NCBI GenBank assembly: GCA_944393225.1 | Contig: CALXZK010000015.1 | Coordinates: 1-38,069 of the forward strand | Source of the DNA: an uncultured Alphaproteobacteria bacterium | GTDB lineage: Bacteria > Pseudomonadota > Alphaproteobacteria > RF32 > CAG-239 | DNA: 38,069 nucleotides | Reading direction: 5' to 3' | Shown here: piece by piece, positions 17,239 to 24,727 of the stretch | Layout of the letters: each line of letters begins with the position of its first letter | Position numbering within the stretch: position 1 is the first letter of the stretch | Translations under genes and position numbers: made by a program | The notes under the pieces: generated by a model | The model's database searches: none | The model's input: the letters and a program-made list of their open reading frames with translations, nothing else | Told to the model about the DNA's origin: nothing

Positions 17239-17931
17239 TTGTCACATTATGTTCATAAGTGTTACAAAATTGGTAAAAAAATAAAAAAGTTGGTCTTTTT
17301 TATTCATGGTTATAACGGTTCTGCAGCAGATATTGATTATGCCGCACAAATGCTCATGGCAAAATTAGATGGTGTATGCCTTGTATTGCCTGAGGCTGCG
17401 GAGATTTGTGAAAAAAATCCGGAAAAAAAACAGTGGTTCAGTTTGCGAAAATTTGATCCGCAAGATTTACGCAGAAATGCCCAAACATCTGTTGAACAGG
17501 TTGTGGATATCTATAGTCATGCCGGCGAAGATATGCTCAAAGTTGCCCAAAATTTGAACCAAATGATAGATGAATCGCAACAAGAATATCAAATCGGAGA
17601 TGATGAAACATATATCATGGGCTTTTCTCAAGGTGCCATGTTGGCAATTTTTACGTCTTTAATCAGGAAAAATCCGGTTAAAGCATGTTTTGCTCTTTCC
17701 GGTATTGTTGCCGGTAAAGATGTGTTGGAAAAAAACATATTATCTCACCCCAAAGTATTTATGTTTCATGGCAAAGATGATTTGTCGGTGCAGTATAAAA
17801 CATTAGATTTTTCATTGAATTGGTTGGCAGAGCATCATGTTCCGGTCACGGATTTTCGATATGACGGGTTGGCTCATCGCATGATTGATGATGAGATGGT
17901 GGTTATTGCTAAGGAAATTTTATCTGACTGA
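17239..17931 (+). CDS. Alpha/beta-hydrolase, phospholipase/carboxylesterase type
   Basis: A 230-residue serine hydrolase of the small carboxylesterase group. The oxyanion region FFIHGYNGSAAD, nucleophile elbow MGFSQGAM (Ser130), acid loop MFHGKDDLSVQY and histidine in GLAHRM give a complete catalytic triad. It would hydrolyse short acyl esters or lysophospholipids in the cytosol. The start is TTG: no in-frame ATG lies upstream of the fold, and GGAGAG stands seven bases before it. The gene is divergent from the 473-residue hypothetical gene. Confidence 0.85.
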   Translation: MSHYVHKCYKIGKKIKKLVFFIHGYNGSAADIDYAAQMLMAKLDGVCLVLPEAAEICEKNPEKKQWFSLRKFDPQDLRRNAQTSVEQVVDIYSHAGEDMLKVAQNLNQMIDESQQEYQIGDDETYIMGFSQGAMLAIFTSLIRKNPVKACFALSGIVAGKDVLEKNILSHPKVFMFHGKDDLSVQYKTLDFSLNWLAEHHVPVTDFRYDGLAHRMIDDEMVVIAKEILSD

Positions 17932-17980
17932 CCTTGTTTTAAGCAATTTTGTTGTTATATGAATTAACAGAGGTGTCGCC

Positions 17981-18478
17981 ATGATAATTTATGTTAACGA
18001 CAAAATGCAACAAGGGTATTCCTATGAACTCACTGAGCCCATGGGAATGAATTTTGCAGCGGATTTTAAGCCTGAACTCACGCCGCAACAAATGCTTGAA
18101 ATGGGTGTGTTTGAGGGGCATTATCTGAACGATTGCCAAAATGAATTTCCATCTTCTTGGTTTGCAAATGCGCGTTTGTCTTTAGATAAACCGGATGAAA
18201 AGGTAAATTATTTTCACATAAAATCGCGACAGCCTTTGCAAGAATGGCAGCAAAAAGGGTGGATTATAGGTCTGGACGTGCGCGGGTGGTTTCAGTGGTA
18301 TTGCCGCTATTATATGGGAAGACGATTGCCGGAAGTTGATGCTTTGCAAATTAAACGCTGGAAAGCTTTTAAACGCCACAAAGCGCAAATTGAACAGAAC
18401 TGCCTGATTGGTGATTTATTTTGCCGTCCAAGACAAAGACAAGCTTTGTTGCAATGGGCTTATAACCCGATTTTTTAA
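17981..18478 (+). CDS. Conserved protein of unknown function (bacterial/plant family)
   Basis: The 165-residue product has the hallmarks of a widely conserved uncharacterised family: YELTEPMGMNFAADFKPELTP, GWFQWYCRYYMGRR and IKRWKAFKRHKAQIE, ending RPRQRQALLQWAY. I recall these motifs in cyanobacterial and plant proteins too, but no function is established to my knowledge. The aromatic and basic composition, without a signal peptide, suggests a soluble protein. The ribosome site AGAGGTG supports the start. Confidence 0.8.
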   Translation: MIIYVNDKMQQGYSYELTEPMGMNFAADFKPELTPQQMLEMGVFEGHYLNDCQNEFPSSWFANARLSLDKPDEKVNYFHIKSRQPLQEWQQKGWIIGLDVRGWFQWYCRYYMGRRLPEVDALQIKRWKAFKRHKAQIEQNCLIGDLFCRPRQRQALLQWAYNPIF

Positions 18479-18528
18479 GAAAAGTTGATGAATATTTGTA
18501 TTTTTTATAAAAAATATAAAATTTTTGC

Positions 18529-18557
18529 TTGACAGTATGGTTAAAAAAGAGTAAATA
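18529..18557 (+). promoter_or_regulatory. Promoter of the initiator tRNA gene
   Basis: Consensus TTGACA, 17-bp spacer, TAAATA, ending 29 bp before the tRNA. Confidence 0.75.
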
Positions 18558-18586
18558 GGGGTTGTTCGCGATGAACGATAACTTAT

Positions 18587-18663
<77 letters not shown>

Positions 18664-18668
18664 AATAG

Positions 18669-18703
18669 ACACCTAACATATTGAAGTTAGGTGTTATTTT
18701 TTT
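18669..18703 (+). terminator. Terminator supplied by the element behind the tRNA
   Basis: ACACCTAAC / GTTAGGTGT, perfect 9-bp stem, tail TATTTTTTT. The presumed original tRNA terminator now lies beyond attR at 26969-27007. Confidence 0.85.
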
Positions 18704-18737
18704 ATTCTAAAAACGCTATTTTGGCATTGCCGGCAAG

Positions 18738-18759
18738 TGTATCACAGCCCTGTATCACA
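18738..18759 (+). repeat. Short direct repeats before the integrase (possible arm sites)
   Basis: TGTATCACA occurs twice, 13 bp apart, between attL and the integrase start. Such repeats in this position can be integrase arm or excisionase sites. Confidence 0.4.
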
Positions 18760-18775
18760 AGAGAGAGGCGATAAA

Positions 18776-20542
18776 ATGAATGGGCATACACGACTCGTCA
18801 GGCGAAACACCACTTACTATATAAGAGCCAGAATACCGTCAGCATTGGTATATTTAGCGAAATCTGTTCAGTTCAATTACTCATTAAAGACTCATAACTA
18901 TTATGAAGCCCTTGAAAAATCACGGAAAGAAAGTTATAAAATTGATATGAAAATCAATTTGTTAAGGGCTATTGATATGAAAATTAAAAATGGTGAGTTA
19001 TTTCTTGACGATACAGATATTGACAAGCTTGTGATTCATAAATTGGAAGAAGTTGAAAAACTTTTTGAAAATAACTATGAAGATATTGCTGATGGCACCT
19101 TTAAGCTTGACGATGTTAAAGTATTTTCACCAGAAAAATTGGATAAGGCAAAACAACAAACTATACAATCGCCAATAACACCAGAGTTGAAGTGTGTAGA
19201 ATTATATATTCGTGAATATTTTAACGATTTGAAACGAGACAAACGCTCTCCAATCCAAACGGTAAAAATGATTGGACGTTTGGATAGCGAGGATATTAAA
19301 ATTATTTCTCATCCTGAAAAAATAAGCCAATGGGTTATTGATACTAAAAAAGTTTTGAAGGGGGTTGATGCCTATATCGATAAGAACACCATCGCCATTC
19401 AGAACGGAGAAGATGTTGTGGGAATTAACCAGAGAGTTAAAAGGTGTATTGCTGCTATTGAATTAGCAAAGAATACAAAGGCAATAAAATCAAGCAACAC
19501 CCAAACGCCATGGAAGAGAATATTTAAGGATTTTGCTGAAAAGAAACGCAATAATAAAATTAGTGAAAATTCAATTAAAGAAAATGAGTTGTGTCTTTAT
19601 ACCGCTTTTTCAATATTGGATAAGCAATATATAGAAAATGTCACTTATCAGGATTGTCAAAAATTATCTTTATTGATGTATAAGCTCCCCAAGCGATGGA
19701 ATGAGAAATATAAACCAGAAGAATTAAGAGAACTGCTAAAAACAGAAACAACGAATAGAATATCAATTACATCGGTCAATAAGTATTTGCGGACTTTTAA
19801 GGAATTCCTTTTGTATTGCAAGAAAAGAAGATTTATTCCGGAAAGTTTTAGTGATGATATTGAGGTTCCAAAGAGGAGAGACCCTATAAAAATTGATGCG
19901 TTTAACCGTGAAGAATTACAAAATATTTTTAATCCGTCTTTTTATCCGCCCAAAAATAGTATATATTATGCTTGGCGGTATTGGATTCCCCTAATTGGAA
20001 TATATACAGGTATGCGACTAAATGAGATTTGTCAGTTATATGTTGATGATGTTAAATATTTGAATCGTATTTGGTATTTTCGATTAACAAATGAGCGGTC
20101 AGACCAAAGTTTAAAAAATAAACAATCAAAAAGATTAGTTCCTATACATCCCAAATTGATAGAATTAGGTTTTATTGACTTTGTTAAAAGTATAAGAGAA
20201 GCCAAAAAAGATAGATTATTTTATCAATTTGAGTATAGCCCTAAAAATCATTATACTCATGCTATGAGTATGTGGTTTGCTCGTTATCTAAAAGGATTAG
20301 GAATTGAAGGAAGAAATAAAGTTTTTCACTCGTTCCGACATACTGTAAAACCATATTTAAGAGATGCTGGTATTTCGCAAGAGTATCAAAATGCTATTTG
20401 TGGTTGGTCTGCCAGTGATATAGGTGAGCGTGTGTATGGTGGTGAAATTCCAATTAAGGTGCTTTATCAAGAAATATCTAAATTACAGTATCCATTTTTA
20501 GATAAGAATTTAGAAGAAATAAAGAAATTAAATGAAAAATAA
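18776..20542 (+). CDS. Tyrosine-type site-specific integrase
   Basis: A 588-residue phage-type recombinase. The N-terminal half (arm-binding TRLVRRNTTYYIRARIP and SAM-like core-binding region) precedes the catalytic domain: Arg in YTGMRLNEIC, HSFRHTVKPYL (H-x-x-R), Trp in place of the third histidine (ICGWSAS) and nucleophile Tyr in RVYGGE. It should integrate the element at the tRNA end. A frame runs from 18737, but GAGAGAGG before ATG 18776 and the family-like opening MNGHTRLVRR decide the start. Its position next to attL is typical. Confidence 0.93.
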   Translation: MNGHTRLVRRNTTYYIRARIPSALVYLAKSVQFNYSLKTHNYYEALEKSRKESYKIDMKINLLRAIDMKIKNGELFLDDTDIDKLVIHKLEEVEKLFENNYEDIADGTFKLDDVKVFSPEKLDKAKQQTIQSPITPELKCVELYIREYFNDLKRDKRSPIQTVKMIGRLDSEDIKIISHPEKISQWVIDTKKVLKGVDAYIDKNTIAIQNGEDVVGINQRVKRCIAAIELAKNTKAIKSSNTQTPWKRIFKDFAEKKRNNKISENSIKENELCLYTAFSILDKQYIENVTYQDCQKLSLLMYKLPKRWNEKYKPEELRELLKTETTNRISITSVNKYLRTFKEFLLYCKKRRFIPESFSDDIEVPKRRDPIKIDAFNREELQNIFNPSFYPPKNSIYYAWRYWIPLIGIYTGMRLNEICQLYVDDVKYLNRIWYFRLTNERSDQSLKNKQSKRLVPIHPKLIELGFIDFVKSIREAKKDRLFYQFEYSPKNHYTHAMSMWFARYLKGLGIEGRNKVFHSFRHTVKPYLRDAGISQEYQNAICGWSASDIGERVYGGEIPIKVLYQEISKLQYPFLDKNLEEIKKLNEK

Positions 20543-20560
20543 GGGGGAATTTATCCCCCT
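20542..20560. terminator. Short G/C hairpin between convergent genes
   Basis: AGGGGGA / TCCCCCT with a 5-nt loop directly at the integrase stop; the T tract is poor on the plus strand, so its termination strength is uncertain. Confidence 0.45.
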
Positions 20561-20578
20561 CATTATTATTAAAAAGTA

Positions 20579-21031
20579 TTATTCAGCAACCTTTGTTTTA
20601 GCTGATTTTTTTGATTTTGTAGATTTTTTACTTGATGAACTTGTATTTTTTGATTTTTTATCAATGTAATTTTCAATTTCTTTTTTGAAGAAATCACTTT
20701 CAACTTTATTTTTCAAGTCATTTAATAATTGTTTAGCATCATATTTCCCTTTGAGAACGGTATTTTTCCAGATTGGGAAAGTTCCACATCTTAAAATAAT
20801 AGCGGTGTAGTCCTCAACATCTTTCAAAATTCTCACCGTTGGAGAAAGAGTTTTGCCGTTATTCTTGTTTTCATAATAATCAAGATTGGTTTTGATAGTA
20901 GATAAGATTTTCTCTTTTACAGTTTCCATTTTTTTATTTTTAGCAACCATATTAGCGGTTTTATCACTCCAGCCTTGATATTCAATAGTTACTGATGATG
21001 ATTTGCTTGTATTTGCTTGATTTTCAGCCAT
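20579..21031 (-). CDS. Hypothetical protein with a lysine-rich tail
   Basis: The 150-residue product has a globular part with a WSDKTANMVAKN segment and LKDVEDYTAIILRCG, then a tail of Ser/Lys repeats (SSSSKKSTKSKKSAKTK) like the ends of histone H1-like or nucleoid proteins. The tail suggests binding of nucleic acid or another polyanion; the front part is not recognised. A strong ribosome site (AAGGAG) supports the start. It is convergent with the integrase and is followed upstream by a 340-bp AT-rich gap. Confidence 0.65.
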   Translation of the reverse strand: MAENQANTSKSSSVTIEYQGWSDKTANMVAKNKKMETVKEKILSTIKTNLDYYENKNNGKTLSPTVRILKDVEDYTAIILRCGTFPIWKNTVLKGKYDAKQLLNDLKNKVESDFFKKEIENYIDKKSKNTSSSSKKSTKSKKSAKTKVAE

Positions 21032-21257
21032 TTTATAAACTCCTTGATTGTTATAAATTTGATATAAAATTGTATAATAATTGTTTTAAATTGTATTTTA
21101 TTTGTATTATAATCTTATAATTTAATTAAAAACAAGTTAAATATGTTTATTGTTTATATCTATTTTTTATATAATTCATATTTCTAATTGTAATCATCAT
21201 ATAATATCATTTTATGTTTTTTGTAGCTTTGTTATTGGTAACATTAAAGCATACTTC

Positions 21258-21353
21258 AATATTACCTAAAAAACATATCAAAAAAAGTAATATTAAGGTA
21301 ATATTTGTATTGACTTTTAAAAAGTAAATGGTATATTAAAACTATAATATTAC
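21258..21353 (+). promoter_or_regulatory. Promoter and four-copy GTAATATT operator of the first serine recombinase
   Basis: The 340-bp gap before the recombinase is very AT-rich. Its right part contains GTAATATT at 21287 and 21298 (11 bp apart) and the inverse AATATTAC at 21258 and 21346. TTGACT (21310), 16 bp, TATATT (21332) make a promoter enclosed by these copies; TATAAT at 21343 is an alternative -10. The arrangement fits autorepression or recombinase subsites. The rest of the gap (21032-21250) shows nothing I can name. Confidence 0.5.
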
Positions 21354-21371
21354 TTTTAAGGGGTTAAGAAA

Positions 21372-21944
21372 ATGAAATTTTTATATGCTCGTGTTTCTTC
21401 AAATGATGGTTCTCAAAAAATTGATAGACAAACAACTGAAATTGAAAAATATGATGAAGTATTTGAAGATTATGCTTCTGGTGGTTCTACCAATCGCCCA
21501 AGATTGCAAGAAATGTTAAAATGGATAAGAAAAGGTGATGTTGTTGAAGTTCATTCTATTGACCGCTTGGCTCGTAATATTAACGATTTGTTGCAAATAG
21601 TAAAAACTATTACAGATGAACGCCATGCCGAAATTTATTTTATTAAGGAAAATTTGCGTTTTACAGATGATACAAACAATCCATTTAATAAATTAACATT
21701 ACAAATTATCGGTTCTATTGCTGAATTTGAAAGAAATATGATTAAAATGCGTCAAAAAGAGGGAATTGCCATCGCAAAAAATAAAGGTGTATATAGTAAA
21801 GAGCGTTGCAAAAAATTATCATTATCAAAAATTGAAGAATTGAAAAAAGATATTGCTGATAAAGTAAAAGTTAGTGATATTTGTAAAAAATATGGAATAA
21901 CAAAACCGACATTTTATAGATATAAAGAGCAATATCAATTATAG
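21372..21944 (+). CDS. Serine recombinase, resolvase/invertase type
   Basis: A 190-residue small serine recombinase. YARVSS carries the catalytic serine (Ser9), DRLARN gives the active-site arginines, AEFERNMIKMRQKEGI is the long E-helix, and the C-terminal KVSDICKKYGITKPTFYRYK is the DNA-binding helix-turn-helix of Hin/resolvase enzymes. It may resolve dimers of the excised element or invert a segment. The upstream GTAATATT cluster is the natural candidate for its sites. A bidirectional terminator separates it from a second, convergent serine recombinase. Confidence 0.92.
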   Translation: MKFLYARVSSNDGSQKIDRQTTEIEKYDEVFEDYASGGSTNRPRLQEMLKWIRKGDVVEVHSIDRLARNINDLLQIVKTITDERHAEIYFIKENLRFTDDTNNPFNKLTLQIIGSIAEFERNMIKMRQKEGIAIAKNKGVYSKERCKKLSLSKIEELKKDIADKVKVSDICKKYGITKPTFYRYKEQYQL

Positions 21945-21952
21945 TCATTAAA

Positions 21953-21989
21953 AAATAACAAGAAAAATAAATTTCTTGTTATTTTTTTT
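21953..21989. terminator. Bidirectional terminator between the two serine recombinases
   Basis: AATAACAAGAAA / TTTCTTGTTATT, a perfect 12-bp stem with a T tail on the plus strand. Confidence 0.85.
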
Positions 21990-22009
21990 ACAATTTTAAT
22001 AATAAGAAA

Positions 22010-22612
22010 TTACATATTCCACCCCATACGGTTTATAAAACGCCTTAAAGTTATTTTTTGCACCCCCATAATTCTGGCTGTTTGGGCTTTGGGGACTTTT
22101 TTATCTAATAAATCTTTTATCCTTTTAGCATTTTTTGATAATTTAAGTTTTTTTGATTCAGCACCAAAAGGTCTGCCAAGTTTTATTCCCGCTGCTTTTT
22201 TGGTTTCAAGAGAGCATTTAGTTCTTTGGCTAATTAAATTGCGTTCGATTTCACTACTCAAACCAAATGCAAATGCTAAAACCTTGCTTTGTATATCGTT
22301 ACCTAAATGATAATTTTCTTTAATTGTTATCACTTGGCAATTTTTTGTTAAACAAGTTTGTAGTATTCCCATTACTTCAAGCAATGAGCGACCTAATCTT
22401 GATATTTCAGTTGTTATAAGTATGCTTCCTTCTTGCAATTCATCAAGTAATTGTCCTAATTGTCGTTTTCTTAATTCTTTTCGGCTTGATATGCTTTCTT
22501 CTACCCATTTATCAATTTTTAGATTATGCTTTTTAGCATATTCTTTAATTTCATATTCTTGATGTTCATAGATTTGTTTGCCGGTGCTTTTTCTTATATA
22601 TGCAATTATCAT
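22010..22612 (-). CDS. Second serine recombinase, Mpi-invertase-like
   Basis: A 200-residue enzyme distinct from its neighbour: YIRKSTGKQ holds catalytic Ser9, EISRLGRS the arginines, SSEIERNLISQRTK the E-helix region, and GIKLGRPFG introduces the C-terminal helix-turn-helix (VPKAQTARIMGVQKITLRRF). It resembles the master DNA invertase (Mpi) group that flips promoters in gut Bacteroides, an inference from pattern memory. The start has AAGGAATT. Two serine recombinases of different type in 1.3 kb is unusual for so small an element. Confidence 0.9.
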   Translation of the reverse strand: MIIAYIRKSTGKQIYEHQEYEIKEYAKKHNLKIDKWVEESISSRKELRKRQLGQLLDELQEGSILITTEISRLGRSLLEVMGILQTCLTKNCQVITIKENYHLGNDIQSKVLAFAFGLSSEIERNLISQRTKCSLETKKAAGIKLGRPFGAESKKLKLSKNAKRIKDLLDKKVPKAQTARIMGVQKITLRRFINRMGWNM

Positions 22613-22637
22613 TTTAATTCCTTTTACTTTATTTATC

Positions 22638-22886
22638 GGAATTTCAATGAGTTGATATAAAATAAAGGTGCATAATAATTGAACAATAAAATCAACCCCT
22701 TTTTTATAGTTATTTACTTTATTTTTCTTTACTCATTTTTAATTATTAAATTTGTTAAAAACCCAATAAACCCAAGGAATTTAACGAGTTGATAGGTATA
22801 AAATAATAATTTTTTTCTTTTTGCATTAAAAGAGGAACATAATTGTTGGTTTGTGTATCCTGATAAAAACATTTATTTTTTATCAG
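22638..22886. promoter_or_regulatory. Divergent control region with a direct repeat and a start-proximal inverted repeat
   Basis: This is the 281-bp gap between the second recombinase and the SLOG operon. GGAATTTCAATGAGTTGATA (22638) recurs as GGAATTTAACGAGTTGATA (22776), each followed by TATAAAATAA-like sequence. CTGATAAAAA (22860-22869) and TTTTTATCAG (22877-22886) form a perfect 10-bp inverted repeat ending seven bases before the SLOG ATG, where a ribosome site would be expected. No convincing -35/-10 pair could be chosen. Confidence 0.45.
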
Positions 22887-22893
22887 ATGTAAA

Positions 22894-23340
22894 ATGAGTA
22901 AAACCTGTGCATTTTTTGGAAATGATTATATTTGGTCTAAACCTGAAATTATTGAACAAATAAAAGAACAGGTTTTATTGTTGATAAAAAATAATGATGT
23001 TAAAACCTTTTTAGTAGGTCAAAAAGGGGCTTATGAAAATGATGCCTATAATTCTGTTTTGCAGATAAAACAACAATATAACAATATTAAAATCGTATTG
23101 GTTGTTGCAAGTATGCAAGAAGTTAATAGAGAAGGAAGACCTTTTGATGATTTTATATTTCCTGATGAAATAAATTTTCATAATAAAAGATGGTGTATAG
23201 TATATCGCAATAATTGGATTATTGAAAATTCAGATTTCATTATTGCATTTAATCAGTATGAAGGTCGTGCTTTTGATATTTGCAAAAAGGCAAAAAATAA
23301 AGGTGTTACGGTAATTGAACTTACTGAAATTTATCGTTAA
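22894..23340 (+). CDS. SLOG-fold (YpsA/DUF1273-like) nucleotide-sensor protein
   Basis: A 148-residue Rossmann-like protein. The opening KTCAFFGN matches the TCxFTGHR start of the YpsA/DUF1273 branch of the SLOG superfamily. NNDVKTFLVGQKGAYENDA corresponds to the glycine loop, and IIENSDFIIAFNQYEGRAFDICKKAKNKGV to the NSD..IAY....GGTA...AKKKG region (quoted here as separate pieces of one segment). SLOG domains bind nucleotide-derived ligands, and some are sensors in anti-phage systems such as Thoeris ThsA. The usual GHR is replaced by GND. First gene of a five-gene operon. No Shine-Dalgarno is seen; an inverted repeat lies directly before the start. Confidence 0.75.
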   Translation: MSKTCAFFGNDYIWSKPEIIEQIKEQVLLLIKNNDVKTFLVGQKGAYENDAYNSVLQIKQQYNNIKIVLVVASMQEVNREGRPFDDFIFPDEINFHNKRWCIVYRNNWIIENSDFIIAFNQYEGRAFDICKKAKNKGVTVIELTEIYR

Positions 23341-23359
23341 TAAAACGCGGAGATTATAT

Positions 23360-23764
23360 ATGGGTGCTTTATTTCAAGTTTTGTTTGTAGGTTTGATAAT
23401 TTTTTTTATATATAAGCGTGATAAAATATCAGGCAATAATAAAAATAATAAATTATCAGAAAAAGAAAAAAATATTTTAATTTTATTTTCTATTCTATTA
23501 GTTAGTGGTTTATGTATATATGCAATATATTCTGGATTAAAAATAAAAGATTTATTTTTAATAGTTTTAAGTTTCTTGATTATTTACGGTATAGCAAGAT
23601 TTTTTATCTTTTTATTTAAATTTGTTTTTGGAAGTAACAATAATAAAGCAATTTCTTTTTCTGATAAAAAAAGCGAATTAGAAAAATTATTTGTATTAAA
23701 AGAAAAAGGTATAATTACGGAACAGCAATTTGAACAGAAAAAATCAGATATATTAAACAAATAG
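23360..23764 (+). CDS. Membrane protein with C-terminal SHOCT domain (operon gene 2)
   Basis: A 134-residue protein with three hydrophobic spans (ALFQVLFVGLIIFFIY; NILILFSILLVSGLCIYAIY; LFLIVLSFLIIYGIARFFIF) and a cytosolic end carrying a SHOCT motif, LEKLFVLKEKGIITEQQF. SHOCT is a short helical oligomerisation or docking domain found at the ends of many membrane and phage-related proteins. GGAG before ATG 23360 fixes the start; a longer frame from 23315 overlaps the SLOG gene. The DNA of this SHOCT is closely similar to that of the next gene, 112 bp away. Confidence 0.78.
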   Translation: MGALFQVLFVGLIIFFIYKRDKISGNNKNNKLSEKEKNILILFSILLVSGLCIYAIYSGLKIKDLFLIVLSFLIIYGIARFFIFLFKFVFGSNNNKAISFSDKKSELEKLFVLKEKGIITEQQFEQKKSDILNK

Positions 23765-23776
23765 AGGTATTTTGAT

Positions 23777-24262
23777 ATGGATACAAAAGAATTAGAAAAA
23801 CTTTTTGAATTAAAAGAAAAAGGCATTATTACAGAAGAGCAATTTAATGAAAAGAAAAAACAGTTATTGTTCAATCGCAAACAACACCATGATTTTTCTT
23901 TTTTAACCGAAATAAATTTTTGGAATGTTTTTCTGTTAATTGTTTTTTACTTTGTTTTCCCTTTTTGGAATAATACAATATTTAGATATCTTTTGTTTAT
24001 CTATACAATATATTCATTATCCTACGGCATCCTATCGCTCGTTAAGAGATTAAAAAAAGCAAACAAACCTCCATTTATTGCTTTTATTCCGACAATATTA
24101 CTATTTCCTTTCTATAATTATATTCTCACAGTTATAGAATTGAATCGAATATATGGAAGATTTTATATCAGCACCTTTATAAATGTTCCGGTTTTCTCAT
24201 TAGGAATACTTCTTTTTATTGGTTCTACTTATTACATAATTTATTATTCACGAGGCAAATAA
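23777..24262 (+). CDS. Membrane protein with N-terminal SHOCT domain (operon gene 3)
   Basis: The 161 residues begin with SHOCT (LEKLFELKEKGIITEEQFNE), followed by four hydrophobic segments: FWNVFLLIVFYFVFPF, YLLFIYTIYSLSYGILSL, PFIAFIPTILLFPFYNYIL and VPVFSLGILLFIGSTYYIIYY. A lysine-rich loop (LVKRLKKANK) lies between spans 2 and 3. AGAGG precedes the ATG, and the next gene starts one base after the stop. I recognise no enzymatic motif. The domain order is the reverse of the previous gene, so the SHOCT parts of genes 2 and 3 are adjacent in DNA. Confidence 0.78.
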   Translation: MDTKELEKLFELKEKGIITEEQFNEKKKQLLFNRKQHHDFSFLTEINFWNVFLLIVFYFVFPFWNNTIFRYLLFIYTIYSLSYGILSLVKRLKKANKPPFIAFIPTILLFPFYNYILTVIELNRIYGRFYISTFINVPVFSLGILLFIGSTYYIIYYSRGK

Positions 24263-24263
24263 C

Positions 24264-24716
24264 ATGGTAGATAAACAAAAAATTGAAGAATTGTTTCAGC
24301 TAAAACAGAAAGGTATCATTACCGAGGAACAATTTAACACAAAAAAAGCAGAATTGTTAAAAGTAAATCAAGATAATAAATCAAATAGCTCTCATAAAAA
24401 TATATTATATGCTTTTTTAGCATTGTTTATTATTTTAATTTTAGTAAATATCTTTTCAGTTACTTTATCAAATGGTTATATTGGAGATATTACAATTAAA
24501 AGATATAGTGATAAAGGAGTTATTACAGAATCTATTACTGTAGCCCATAATTGTTGGTTTCTGTCTCCTTGTGTAAAAATATCATCTTCTGAAGCTGAAA
24601 GATTAAAATCTACAAGTTGTTTTACTACCAATTATTGCAAATTTTTAATTACTCGTTTGGATGATAAAAAATACAATATCAAGAATTTTGATATTGTTTC
24701 TCATACTGTTTTTTAA
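24264..24716 (+). CDS. SHOCT protein with one span and a cysteine-bearing outer domain (operon gene 4)
   Basis: N-terminal SHOCT (IEELFQLKQKGIITEEQF), a linker, one membrane helix (ILYAFLALFIILILVNIFSV), then about 80 residues predicted outside. These carry four cysteines (HNCWFLSPCVKI and TSCFTTNYCKF), which could form two disulphides in the periplasm. The type II topology (cytosolic SHOCT, periplasmic domain) suggests a sensor or a block at the cell surface; this is inference. GAGG precedes the ATG. The outer domain matches nothing I know. Confidence 0.76.
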   Translation: MVDKQKIEELFQLKQKGIITEEQFNTKKAELLKVNQDNKSNSSHKNILYAFLALFIILILVNIFSVTLSNGYIGDITIKRYSDKGVITESITVAHNCWFLSPCVKISSSEAERLKSTSCFTTNYCKFLITRLDDKKYNIKNFDIVSHTVF

Positions 24717-24727
24717 TAGGAGGTTAA

